This document shows, one piece after another, positions 1 to 5,823 of a stretch of 7,234 nt of DNA; positions within the stretch are counted from its first letter, which is position 1; each line of letters begins with the position of its first letter. The stretch lies in the NCBI GenBank assembly GCA_900555605.1, contig USLW01000098.1:1-7234 (forward strand). The letters are read 5' to 3'. The notes under the pieces were generated by a model. That model searched no databases and was not told the DNA's origin. It saw only the letters and a list, made by a program, of their open reading frames with translations. Made by a program: the position numbers and the translations under genes. This DNA comes from an uncultured Clostridium sp. (GTDB lineage Bacteria > Bacillota > Clostridia > UBA1212 > UBA1255).

Positions 1-258
1 GGCCACAGGCCTGCTGCCGATCAGAGAGCCGGTCAAATAAGAACCGCCGTGAATAAACAAAAACACCGTATCCGACGGCAGCGGAGCCGGACACGCCGGC
101 AGAATCCATTCCGCATCCAGCGGACAGTCTTCCGCAGGAAAGGACTTCAGCGTTTTCGGAACGCCGCGGATCTTTCCCAGCAAATTATGCCCGGAACGTT
201 TCCTTTCCAGCTTCATGCCGGTAATCAGCGGCTTCACGACCCGCATGGCGCCGGCCAT
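1..258 (-). CDS. Alpha/beta-hydrolase (esterase/lipase-like), N-terminal part only
   Basis: Eighty-six residues are visible before the left edge cuts the gene. The decisive motif is VFLFIHGGSYLTGS around residues 64-77: a buried beta strand followed by HGG. In hormone-sensitive-lipase-type hydrolases the HGG(G) motif forms the oxyanion hole. The third glycine is Ser here (HGGS). The nucleophile Ser, Asp and His of the triad would lie beyond the edge and cannot be checked. I chose the ATG at 256-258 because an AGGGAAGG ribosome binding site lies 7 bases upstream and because it puts HGG at residue 70, about where this family has it. An in-frame ATG at 328-330 has no good site. There is no signal peptide, so the enzyme is probably cytoplasmic. 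It lies 136 bases downstream of the LRR gene with no clear terminator or promoter between, so co-transcription is possible. The family is fairly sure; the substrate is unknown. Confidence 0.72.
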   Translation of the reverse strand, partial: MAGAMRVVKPLITGMKLERKRSGHNLLGKIRGVPKTLKSFPAEDCPLDAEWILPACPAPLPSDTVFLFIHGGSYLTGSLIGSRPVA

Positions 259-394
259 GAATACGCCTTCCCTGCTTATCTTCCGTTTTTTGATCTCAGC
301 TCCGGCACACCTGTCTTCCTCCACGCGCATCCCCCACGATCTGTTATACCGATCCCGATCCGCCTGCCTGCGGCATGATTCTACCGATTCCTGC

Positions 395-1828
395 TTATGC
401 TTCCGTTTCTTCTGCCGGTCCGTTCACAATCTGCACGGTCTGATCACAGTACAGCCGTTCTACGGTTAAACCCGTCACATCGATTCTTTCAAGGCCGCTT
501 CCGTATACTTCGATTTGTCTCAGGGCCTCCGCCGCCGTAAAATCGATTTCTGTAAATAAATTTCCGCTGCCCTTAAAATATTTCAGATTCTCGCAGCCCG
601 CAAAGGAAAGCACGGTCAGCGCGCAGTCGGAGCAGTCCAGCGCAATCAGCGCAGGATAGTCCTGCAGCGAAAAAGAAGTCAGCGGATTATCGCTGATTAC
701 CAATGTCGTTAGCATGGGAAGCAGCGTACCGTCCAATTCCGTCAGCCCTGTGCCGGAGCAGTCGAGATAGGTCAAACGCGGCGTCTTTGTAACGTCCGGC
801 AACGGCATTTGTGTGCCGCCGTAGCTGAGAGCCGTCAGGTTCGGCACAACGGATAGATTCAGTTCCGTCAAGTTGGTATTCTTTACAGATAACTCCAGCA
901 GGTTCGGAAAATGTTCCAGATCCGCTTCTAAATTCACCAGTTCCTGGCCGTCCAGCTTCAGCGCCGCAACCTTTTCCAGATCCGCTGTTTTCAGCGGCGA
1001 GCCGTAATCATATTTGGCGTATGCGCCGCCCGGGTTATGCTCGATCAAATAACGAAGCGCCGCGGTTCTCACCCCGTCATTAAGAAACTCCACAGAATCC
1101 AGCGAATCCACAAAGGTCTCATAGCCCGTAAATTTAATATCTCTATGGTAAAATAATTTTCCGGAGGCAGAAGCACTGATAACCTGTCCGTATACAGAAG
1201 TGTTGTCGTAAATCACCGTTGCACGCGGCGCCAGAAGCGTTCCGGTCAAGATGGTATCCTTCAGAATCACCTCTTCCGCTTCATAGCAATTGATTACAAC
1301 GCGCGATGCATACACCCCGGATTCATCCCGCACCAGAATATAGAATCCCGACAAGTCCACTACCCTGCCGGATAGATTGACGACCGCATAAAAGTGATCA
1401 TCCTCTGAATTAATCCACATATAGCTGAAATCCTGCAGCACATATCCCTCGCCGCATACATCCGCGCTGTCTACCAGATAAACGCAGAAGCGTTCATTCT
1501 TTTGGGAAATGCAGTACAGTCCGTCTTCCTCCGGATTCGTGTTTAAATTCGTCCAGGCTTCGCTGTTCGGAGTCAGCCCGGCATATTCGGCGGAAATCTG
1601 CAGATAGTTCATCTGGACGCTGTTTTCGCCCGGTCCCGCAGTACTGCCCGGCGAATGGGTTCCATCCGTTAGAATGCTGTCTCCTCTCTGCGGATGTGCC
1701 TTGTATTTTGAAGACGCCATAGTAAACAGCACGATGGCCGTACAGAGAAAAATTGCCGCAATCAGCAGCACGGCGATTCCGGATATCTTTTTAAAATCTT
1801 TTAGTCCAAGCTTTTTCAGCCACATCAT
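395..1828 (-). CDS. Membrane-anchored surface protein: choice-of-anchor-A-like domain plus leucine-rich repeats
   Basis: This 477-residue protein begins with a basic stretch (MMWLKKLGLKDFKK) and one hydrophobic segment, about residues 16-38, with no signal-peptidase site that I can see. It is most likely an N-in/C-out membrane anchor. Residues 40-70 form a Gly/Ser/Pro-rich linker. Residues 75-236 are beta-rich and end in TGTLLAPRATV...VYGQVISAS...FYHRDIKFTGY. That fits the pattern of choice-of-anchor-A/putative adhesive domains (G-x-LAP-x-A, then GxV, then H...F.G). Residues 308-454 are seven consecutive 21-residue leucine-rich repeats without a single indel, with a capping region at about 283-307 and a partial eighth unit behind. 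The start has two adjacent ATGs (1828, 1825); GGGAG lies 9 bases upstream. A promoter is visible at 1916-1944. The likely role is binding or adhesion outside the cell (inference). The LRR and the anchor are clear; the anchor-A assignment is by motif only. Confidence 0.85.
   Translation of the reverse strand: MMWLKKLGLKDFKKISGIAVLLIAAIFLCTAIVLFTMASSKYKAHPQRGDSILTDGTHSPGSTAGPGENSVQMNYLQISAEYAGLTPNSEAWTNLNTNPEEDGLYCISQKNERFCVYLVDSADVCGEGYVLQDFSYMWINSEDDHFYAVVNLSGRVVDLSGFYILVRDESGVYASRVVINCYEAEEVILKDTILTGTLLAPRATVIYDNTSVYGQVISASASGKLFYHRDIKFTGYETFVDSLDSVEFLNDGVRTAALRYLIEHNPGGAYAKYDYGSPLKTADLEKVAALKLDGQELVNLEADLEHFPNLLELSVKNTNLTELNLSVVPNLTALSYGGTQMPLPDVTKTPRLTYLDCSGTGLTELDGTLLPMLTTLVISDNPLTSFSLQDYPALIALDCSDCALTVLSFAGCENLKYFKGSGNLFTEIDFTAAEALRQIEVYGSGLERIDVTGLTVERLYCDQTVQIVNGPAEETEA
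467..907 (-). repeat. Seven in-phase 21-residue leucine-rich repeats
   Basis: These bases encode residues 308-454 of the surface protein at 395-1828. Each unit starts P/E-x-L and follows P-x-L-x-x-L-x-x-x-x-x-x-L-T-x-L-x-x-x-x-x, for example units starting at residues 308, 329, 350, 371, 392, 413 and 434. Spacing is exactly 21 codons throughout. At DNA level the units are diverged, so this is an old protein repeat and not a recent tandem duplication. Confidence 0.85.
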
Positions 1829-1915
1829 CTATCATAGCTCCCGATTTCAATCTGAATTTCATAAACCGCCGCGTCACAGCACCGGCCATTCCGGCCAATA
1901 TATTTTAACCCTTCT

Positions 1916-1944
1916 ATTTTAATATAATATCCTTGCTTTTGCAA
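1916..1944 (-). promoter_or_regulatory. Promoter of the LRR surface-protein gene
   Basis: Read on the minus strand, TTGCAA (1939-1944) and TAAAAT (1916-1921) are separated by exactly 17 bases. Transcription would begin near 1909, giving a leader of about 80 bases before the ATG at 1828. The leader contains CCGGCC repeats at 1882-1896 that could form only a short stem. The match to sigma-A consensus is good, not perfect. Confidence 0.55.
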
Positions 1945-1977
1945 ACGAACTTTTTCCGGTTCAAGGGATTTTGCCTG

Positions 1978-2006
1978 TTGACAACTGCACGCTTTGCATT
2001 TATAAT
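1978..2006 (+). promoter_or_regulatory. Perfect consensus sigma-A promoter of the tRNA-Leu gene
   Basis: TTGACA at 1978-1983 and TATAAT at 2001-2006 are both exact consensus hexamers with a 17-base spacer. The start site would be near 2013, about 32 bases before the mature tRNA. Such full-consensus promoters are typical of strongly expressed stable RNA genes. It points away from the LRR promoter; the two -35 boxes are 33 bases apart. Confidence 0.85.
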
Positions 2007-2044
2007 TGCTTTTGCTGATTTCACCAGAATGTCAGCACACAAAT

Positions 2045-2129
2045 GCGATCGTGGCGGAACTGGCAGACGCGCACGTTTGAGGGGCGTGTGGGAATCCCCG
2101 TACGAGTTCAAGTCTCGTCGATCGCACCA
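2045..2129 (+). tRNA. tRNA-Leu (anticodon GAG), CCA encoded
   Basis: The cloverleaf can be folded by hand. The acceptor stem is GCGATCG (2045-2051) with CGATCGC (2119-2125), followed by discriminator A and an encoded CCA (2127-2129). The D arm is GCG...CGC with a GGC in the loop. The anticodon stem is CACGT/GCGTG (2072-2076 / 2084-2088) with the seven-base loop TTGAGGG, putting anticodon GAG at 2079-2081, which reads CUC/CUU leucine codons. A variable arm GGG-AAT-CCC and a T arm ACGAG-TTCAAGT-CTCGT follow. The 85-base length and the long variable arm fit class II tRNA-Leu. It has its own consensus promoter upstream and a terminator 30 bases downstream, so it is a single-gene transcript. No second copy of the tRNA 3' end occurs in the window, so there is no sign of an integrated element here. 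Confidence 0.96.
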
Positions 2130-2158
2130 CAAAAGGGCAACAAAAAAGATGCTCACTG

Positions 2159-2185
2159 AAAAACCTCGATTTTATCGGGGTTTTT
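2159..2185 (+). terminator. Rho-independent terminator of the tRNA-Leu transcript
   Basis: A 12-pair stem (2159-2170 with 2174-2185; one T-G wobble, loop TTT) has its 3' arm ending in TTTTT after GGGG. The A-rich 5' arm pairs with the T run, so it is symmetric and could also act on minus-strand transcription. Confidence 0.85.
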
Positions 2186-2499
2186 CGCATTTTCAGAGAG
2201 GAATTTTTCAAGATGGTTTTGTAGATGCCAAAGGACAAAAATCCTATTTTGAAAGCATTCGAACCGACAACGCCGAATAAACCGCCTCAAAGGGCACGGA
2301 AAGAAAAAATCCGTGTGCTTTTTCTTTTCCACACTGAACGCTTTGCAGGAAAACAGCGATTTCTGTCAGGCGCTAAGGACGGCATCAGCGCCCACTGAAT
2401 CATCATCATGATATTTCACGGCGTTTCTGACCTGATGGACAATTTTACAATCATATGTTCCGGCTGTCCGTACGATCTTTGATCTGGCCGGCATTTAAA
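2186..2499. other. Intergenic region without a convincing gene
   Basis: Between the tRNA terminator and the stop codon of the orphan gene at 2500 I see no supported coding region. It holds the terminator-like hairpin at 2289-2328 and a second inverted repeat, GGCGCT (2369-2374) with AGCGCC (2387-2392), without a T tract. A 57-codon open frame at 2225-2398 has no ribosome binding site and crosses the hairpin. The minus-strand gene ending at 2500 shows no obvious terminator here. Confidence 0.5.
2289..2328 (+). terminator. Second terminator-like hairpin downstream of the tRNA
   Basis: AAAGGGCACGGA (2289-2300) pairs with TCCGTGTGCTTT (2310-2321) with one G-G mismatch and one wobble, a loop AAGAAAAAA, and a following TTCTTTT tract. 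It lies 100 bases beyond the main tRNA terminator with no clear gene between. It could be a back-up terminator or the end of a small unrecognised transcript. Confidence 0.5.
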
Positions 2500-3456
2500 T
2501 TATACAGTATTTTTGATACTTTTTAATATTTCCTTATGCTTTTTTCCGGCGCCGGGATTCCGGGCAATATGATCAGCCGCTTCCCTTTCGGTATGTGCGG
2601 CTTTTAATAGCGTGATTCTTTTTTCTATATAACCGTTTTCTATATAATAATTGCATGTTGCAAACGGCAAGTCACGCCGCAATACGAATTCCATGGTTTT
2701 TAACAGCTTTTCGAAATTCCTTGTTACCATTTTAAAATTATCGGCATAAAAACAATGCAGTTCTCCGCAATCCAATGACTTTAGGATATGTAAAATAGAA
2801 GAATCATAAGTCGGACTGATTCCGCTGAAAACAACTGTCCCGCTGCTGTCATTTTGTGCAGTTCTGCCATTTGTACAAGTAAGCTCGTCCACCCCTATTA
2901 CAGAGGAAAAGGCTATTTTATCATATTGAACAGAACTGTCCTGGCACATGCCCAGCTGCTGCAGCGCAGTCCATGCAACAGGATATTTTAATGTAATATC
3001 CAGATAAACATCTCTGAAGGGTTCCTCTGTATTCTGACGGATTCGGCGGCTCAGCTCAGCAAAATTCAATTTCTTAAAATACAAAATAGCCTCTTCCGTC
3101 AGTTCCCGCATACAGGATTCTTCTATAGCAGCGGATAAACCGGCCTTACGGAAATCACAGCTAAACGGGATTTCAAGAAGACTATTGCGTATTGCAACTA
3201 CCACAAAACATCTGATATCTGACTTTACAGCAGCGGGCTGATAAAAGAGCCCCTCTTCCGCACCTATCATGAGAAGCCCTTTTCTAAAAGAAAGATCCTC
3301 CCAGTGAAAAAGGATGGATAAAATCTGTTCATTTATATTGCCGCAGATGCTCCGGATAAATTTTTCTGAAACATGATAACCGCGCAGCCGTTTTGATAAT
3401 GATAATAAATAACCCTCAATTTCATCAATTTGCATCAGCGACTTTCCCTTTCTCAC
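2500..3456 (-). CDS. Unrecognised cytoplasmic protein, 318 residues
   Basis: I do not recognise this family. I chose the GTG at 3454-3456 because GAGGAG lies 5 bases upstream and because a promoter at 3473-3500 would start transcription at about 3466, which excludes the in-frame ATG at 3570. An ATG at 3435 (residue 8 of this version, 311 residues) is the alternative. There is no signal peptide or transmembrane segment. The N-terminal half is mixed helix/strand. The middle carries a charged helical stretch (about residues 140-180). The C-terminal half has a strand-rich part, then a Lys/Arg-rich helical tail (KRITLLKAAHTEREAADH...). Nine cysteines are scattered without a CxxC pair, so a metal site is not evident. 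It stands alone between non-coding stretches. It could be an accessory or regulatory protein, but nothing in the sequence proves a function. That it is a real gene is likely from its length, promoter and ribosome site. Confidence 0.7.
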   Translation of the reverse strand: MRKGKSLMQIDEIEGYLLSLSKRLRGYHVSEKFIRSICGNINEQILSILFHWEDLSFRKGLLMIGAEEGLFYQPAAVKSDIRCFVVVAIRNSLLEIPFSCDFRKAGLSAAIEESCMRELTEEAILYFKKLNFAELSRRIRQNTEEPFRDVYLDITLKYPVAWTALQQLGMCQDSSVQYDKIAFSSVIGVDELTCTNGRTAQNDSSGTVVFSGISPTYDSSILHILKSLDCGELHCFYADNFKMVTRNFEKLLKTMEFVLRRDLPFATCNYYIENGYIEKRITLLKAAHTEREAADHIARNPGAGKKHKEILKSIKNTV

Positions 3457-3461
3457 AGAAA

Positions 3462-3467
3462 CTCCTC
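3462..3467 (-). promoter_or_regulatory. Ribosome binding site that sets the GTG start at 3456
   Basis: GAGGAG on the minus strand, 5 bases before the GTG. Nothing similar precedes the in-frame ATG at 3570; before the ATG at 3435 there is only AAGGG at 10 bases. Confidence 0.6.
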
Positions 3468-3472
3468 TTTTT

Positions 3473-3500
3473 ATTATGACAAAAAATAAATCTTTGTCAA
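3473..3500 (-). promoter_or_regulatory. Promoter of the unrecognised gene, giving a very short leader
   Basis: On the minus strand an exact TTGACA (3495-3500) is followed after 16 bases by CATAAT (3473-3478). The predicted start near 3466 leaves a leader of only about 10-12 bases, just enough to include GAGGAG. Confidence 0.7.
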
Positions 3501-3612
3501 GATAAACCAGGATGGCCGCCTTGCAAAGAAAGGATCTCCGCTGCCTCAGGCTTGAAAAATCCACGAACAAATAACCTTATGTTTTTTGCGCATTCTGCCT
3601 TTTATAAAAATC

Positions 3613-3762
3613 TCAATTATTTTTTTCGTACCATTGCTCCTGCTGCGCCCGCGTACTGAACCGAATATATACGCCCACTTTTTTGAAAAAACGGCGATTG
3701 TTTTTTTTCGGTTGACAGGACTTTCTGTTTTTTGAATATCCATTTTGACTGAGCATATCCAT
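3613..3762 (-). CDS. Possible small protein of 49 residues
   Basis: The ATG at 3760-3762 is preceded by AGAGGTGGTGG (8-11 bases away), a better ribosome site than any other frame has here. The product is short and basic: a Lys/Asn/Arg-rich first half, then KKVGVYIRFSTRAQQEQ near the end. That last stretch resembles the start of serine recombinases (V-x-Y-x-R-x-S-T-x-x-Q, with the catalytic Ser), but the protein stops at residue 49 and I find no continuation in other frames. It may be a remnant or a chance match. A competing 82-residue frame (3546-3794) overlaps it and has a poorer start. No strong promoter is visible directly upstream on this strand. Existence and function are both uncertain. 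Confidence 0.35.
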   Translation of the reverse strand: MDMLSQNGYSKNRKSCQPKKNNRRFFKKVGVYIRFSTRAQQEQWYEKNN

Positions 3763-3789
3763 AACAGCCACCACCTCTGTTTTATTGTA

Positions 3790-3819
3790 TTCATTTCCGG
3801 TCCAAAATTATGCTATAAT
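3790..3819 (+). promoter_or_regulatory. Extended -10 promoter reading into a non-coding region
   Basis: TATGCTATAAT (3809-3819) is a full extended -10 element (TRTGnTATAAT). The -35 is weak (TTCATT at 3790-3795, spacer 18), as is usual for extended -10 promoters. The start would be near 3826, immediately before a GC-rich hairpin. No convincing gene follows on this strand. Confidence 0.55.
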
Positions 3820-3825
3820 AAAACA

Positions 3826-4037
3826 ATAAGGCCGTATCAGCCGCGGCGGCGCCGACGGCCTGATAAAGAAAGGCTGGTCTGTTTCAATAGAAAAAATATG
3901 AGTGATCGAAGATGATAACAGTATCAAAAAGGAATGAATCACGCTTCTGCGGGCCAACGGATATCTTGCCCGTTCCGGAGCAGCCCTGTGATCTTTGCGC
4001 TTCTGGAGATCGGGCTGCCCGGGGAAAACGGATATAA
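3826..4037 (+). ncRNA. Candidate structured RNA or leader of unknown type
   Basis: Directly after the extended -10 promoter, AGGCCGT (3829-3835) can pair with ACGGCCT (3855-3861). Alternatively TATCAG-CCG (3835-3843) can pair with CGG-C-CTGATA (3856-3865); the two folds exclude each other. Farther on, GCAGCCC (3980-3986) plus GATCT (3990-3994) pair with AGATC (4007-4011) plus GGGCTGC (4012-4018). This stem is extended outward by CCGTT (3970-3974) with AACGG (4027-4031). I do not recognise a known riboswitch or small RNA, and no T-rich terminator follows on this strand. The 3' end given is only the end of visible structure plus a short open frame (3912-4037, 41 codons, no ribosome site). This is a weak call. 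Confidence 0.25.
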
Positions 4038-4127
4038 ATATGCTGGCAAGAAAAAGCATTCTGTCCGAACGAAGATAACGCTCACGGCAAAGGGAGCTAA
4101 AAAAATGCGGCAAAAGAAAATCTCACA

Positions 4128-4171
4128 TAATAAAACCCGGAGAAATCACGATTTACCGTGGCTTCTCCGGG
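4128..4171 (-). terminator. Rho-independent terminator of the tandem surface-protein operon
   Basis: CCCGGAGAA (4136-4144) pairs with TTCTCCGGG (4163-4171), and an inner stem CACG/CGTG continues it. On the minus strand the hairpin is followed by TTTTATTA (4128-4135). It lies about 70 bases after the stop codon at 4244. On the plus strand no T tract follows. Confidence 0.85.
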
Positions 4172-4243
4172 AAGATTCCAAAAAAGATTCTTTGGCGCAT
4201 CCCTTTTTAAACAACCTAGCTCTGTATCCAGCCTGACCGTTCT

Positions 4244-5773
4244 TTATCTTTTGACATTGCGCCGCTTTTTGAGACCGCCGATTGCGGAAACCGCAGCTAC
4301 AGCCAAAGCAGCCAATCCGAAATCACCGGTTGCCGGCACAGTAGGCGTCGGCTCCGTATCCGGAATTACAGGATAGCCATCCAGCAGACTGTATTGTGCA
4401 AAAATAGCAAAATCCGCTTCTTCTCCGTTGGAATAGAAGACTGCACTGGAATCTGCCGCTTTTGTATGGGTCCAAACTGCAGGCTGGCCGTTTGGATTCC
4501 CCGTGGAATCCACGCCTGCCTTACCGTTTGACATCACAATCAGGTATGTGCCGGCCTGAATCGGATCCGGGAAATAGAATATACAATCCTGATTATCCGT
4601 ATGGTTGAACTTTACAGTCTGATAAACCGGCGTTCCTTTTACCGTTGTATCATAATCCTGATTCCATCGATATACGCTGAAGGTAAATTCGGTATTGCGC
4701 GCCGAATAGGTGGGCATTCCGCAATAAGTAAAGGAATTCATAGCTTGGCCGGAAGCAATATCAATGCGAACCGCCACAGAACTGTCGCCGAGAATTCCGA
4801 GAGCTCCGCTCTTATCCTTACTGTCATCAAACAGCTTCTTGATTCCTGCAGCAATCGGCACAAAGCCGTCAAGGGAAAGCACCTCAAAGTTATCCAGAAC
4901 AAGGTCTCCGCCTCTCGTAGAAAATCCTATCACATTGTCAACCGTGGCAATCCGCGCGTTCTCAGTAGTTTTAACAATCTTGCCGGAAGCATCCTGAATT
5001 GCAGCCTTTGTAAAATAGTCGCCCTTTATTTCAGAATATTCGACCGCAGCAAGCAGCGTATCCTCTACATAAACGGAAACCTTTCTATTGGATTCCGTGA
5101 CTCTGATCTGCAAAAGGTCGTTCCGAAAATCCTTGCCCTCCGGCAGATCTGCAAAATAACGCAGGTTTCCGATTCCTTTCTGATATATTTCACTGATCTC
5201 CTCAGCAGTCTTCACACCGATTTCCAAACGGGTTCCGTCAAGCTTCAGGTAAATGCCGGCATAACCGACACCGAAACCGATATCATCGGCTTTGCAGCCA
5301 TCGTCTTCAAATACATCCACATATTGCGCGGGATTGAGATCAACGACGCCCTTATCCTTATCGTAGGCTTGTGTAATCGTAGGCGTTCTGGACAGCGTGT
5401 GAAGGAAAAAGAATCCTCCGTTGGGCGTTGTAGCGCTGCTTTTCGCCTGAAAAGCAACCTCATAATTTCCGGGGATATAGGGCGTCGCCAGAAGAAGACG
5501 TCTTCCGTTGAGCCATTTCATATGCAGCGCCTTTCCGCCGCCGTTTTCAGTCAGCGAAAAACCGCCGTTGCTGCTATCCTGCGGCCAGGCATCTGCAATC
5601 TCCATATGCCAGAATCCCTTAAGTGCCTCTTTGGCCGCCGCATCATCTGCAAGGCTGTCAAAATTTTCCGAATAAATGACTTTCTTTTCTTCCGCCATTG
5701 CCGGAACAGTCCAAAGAGACAGACACAACGCAAGTGCAAGGATCCATGCGAATCCTTTTTTTACATTTCTCAT
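4244..5773 (-). CDS. Secreted two-domain surface protein with sortase-type C-terminal signal
   Basis: The ATG at 5771-5773 is fixed by a perfect AAGGAGG 6 bases upstream; an in-frame ATG at 5800 has none. The protein has 509 residues. Residues 1-27 are a signal peptide (MRNVKK, hydrophobic core, cleavage after AMA). Residues 31-303 form a beta-rich domain beginning ENFDSL and ending GFSTRGG...LVLDNFEVLSL, the pattern of concanavalin/laminin-G-like jelly rolls. Residues 330-465 are a second beta domain (MPTY, VYRWNQDY, GTYLIV, GNPNGQPAVW). Residues 471-478 (PDTEPTPT) are a short wall spacer, then VPATGD (479-484), a hydrophobic segment and KKRRNVKR, a variant LPxTG sorting signal. No catalytic residues are evident, so ligand binding or adhesion is more likely than catalysis (inference). 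It is the second gene of a pair with its paralog 50 bases upstream and is followed by a terminator. Confidence 0.88.
   Translation of the reverse strand: MRNVKKGFAWILALALCLSLWTVPAMAEEKKVIYSENFDSLADDAAAKEALKGFWHMEIADAWPQDSSNGGFSLTENGGGKALHMKWLNGRRLLLATPYIPGNYEVAFQAKSSATTPNGGFFFLHTLSRTPTITQAYDKDKGVVDLNPAQYVDVFEDDGCKADDIGFGVGYAGIYLKLDGTRLEIGVKTAEEISEIYQKGIGNLRYFADLPEGKDFRNDLLQIRVTESNRKVSVYVEDTLLAAVEYSEIKGDYFTKAAIQDASGKIVKTTENARIATVDNVIGFSTRGGDLVLDNFEVLSLDGFVPIAAGIKKLFDDSKDKSGALGILGDSSVAVRIDIASGQAMNSFTYCGMPTYSARNTEFTFSVYRWNQDYDTTVKGTPVYQTVKFNHTDNQDCIFYFPDPIQAGTYLIVMSNGKAGVDSTGNPNGQPAVWTHTKAADSSAVFYSNGEEADFAIFAQYSLLDGYPVIPDTEPTPTVPATGDFGLAALAVAAVSAIGGLKKRRNVKR
4247..4339 (-). other. Sortase-type cell-wall sorting signal
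   Basis: These bases encode the last 31 residues of the surface protein: VPATGD, a hydrophobic stretch of about 16 residues, then the basic tail KKRRNVKR. It differs from classical LPxTG by V in place of L, a form common in Clostridia. A matching sortase is not in the window. Confidence 0.7.
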
Positions 5774-5779
5774 AGCAAA

Positions 5780-5786
5780 CCTCCTT
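5780..5786 (-). promoter_or_regulatory. Full-consensus ribosome binding site deciding the start at 5773
   Basis: AAGGAGG on the minus strand, 6 bases before ATG 5773. It removes nine spurious N-terminal residues and gives a clean signal peptide. It lies in the 50-base gap after the upstream paralog, where no terminator occurs. Confidence 0.88.
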
Positions 5787-5823
5787 AAATAAATATTCAT
5801 GCTTTATATCTTCGCTGAGGGCA

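Larger units (their letters stand above)
3763..4243. other. Long intergenic region without a supported gene
   Basis: It lies between the possible small gene at 3613-3762 and the stop codon at 4244. It carries the plus-strand promoter and the stem-loops described separately, and the operon terminator at 4128-4171. Overlapping open frames of about 100 codons on both strands (3808-4113 minus, 3934-4236 plus) lack ribosome sites and have low-quality protein sequence, so I take the stretch as non-coding. Confidence 0.55.

Noticed and set aside
49..469. Two plus-strand open frames
   Set aside because: They are antisense to the hydrolase start and the LRR gene end; their protein is Arg/Pro-rich and unlike a real product.
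1882..1896. CCGGCC repeats in the LRR gene leader as an operator
   Set aside because: Only a 4-pair stem or two 6-base direct repeats are possible, too little for a supported regulatory site.
2105..2129. tRNA-Leu 3' end as an attachment site of an integrated element
   Set aside because: No repeat of the tRNA 3' end is present elsewhere in the window, and no integrase gene is next to it.
1914..2280. Open frames on both strands across 1914-2280
   Set aside because: They run through the tRNA-Leu gene and its terminator and are shadows of it.
2225..2398. 57-codon open frame after the tRNA
   Set aside because: There is no ribosome site before the ATG, and it passes through a terminator-like hairpin.
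3457..3570. N-terminal extension of the orphan gene to an ATG at 3570
   Set aside because: A promoter with exact TTGACA lies inside the extension, and a good ribosome site sets the GTG at 3456.
3546..3794. 82-codon minus-strand frame
   Set aside because: It overlaps the better-supported 49-codon frame, has a weak ribosome site (GGACCGGA directly before the ATG) and no recognisable sequence.
4021..4120. c-di-GMP-I riboswitch-like words (GGCAAA, CACGG)
   Set aside because: The order and spacing of the conserved blocks do not fit that class, and no suitable gene follows on the plus strand.
3808..4236. Open frames of about 100 codons on both strands
   Set aside because: They have no ribosome sites, low-quality protein sequence and overlap with stem-loops and a terminator.
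4601..5788. Plus-strand open frame of 395 codons
   Set aside because: It lies fully antisense to the paralog at 4244-5773, which has a signal peptide, a perfect ribosome site and a homologous neighbour. The plus-strand protein has no recognisable domain and no ribosome site.
5774..5800. Start of the wall-anchored protein at ATG 5800
   Set aside because: The perfect AAGGAGG lies between it and ATG 5773, and the signal peptide begins at the latter.
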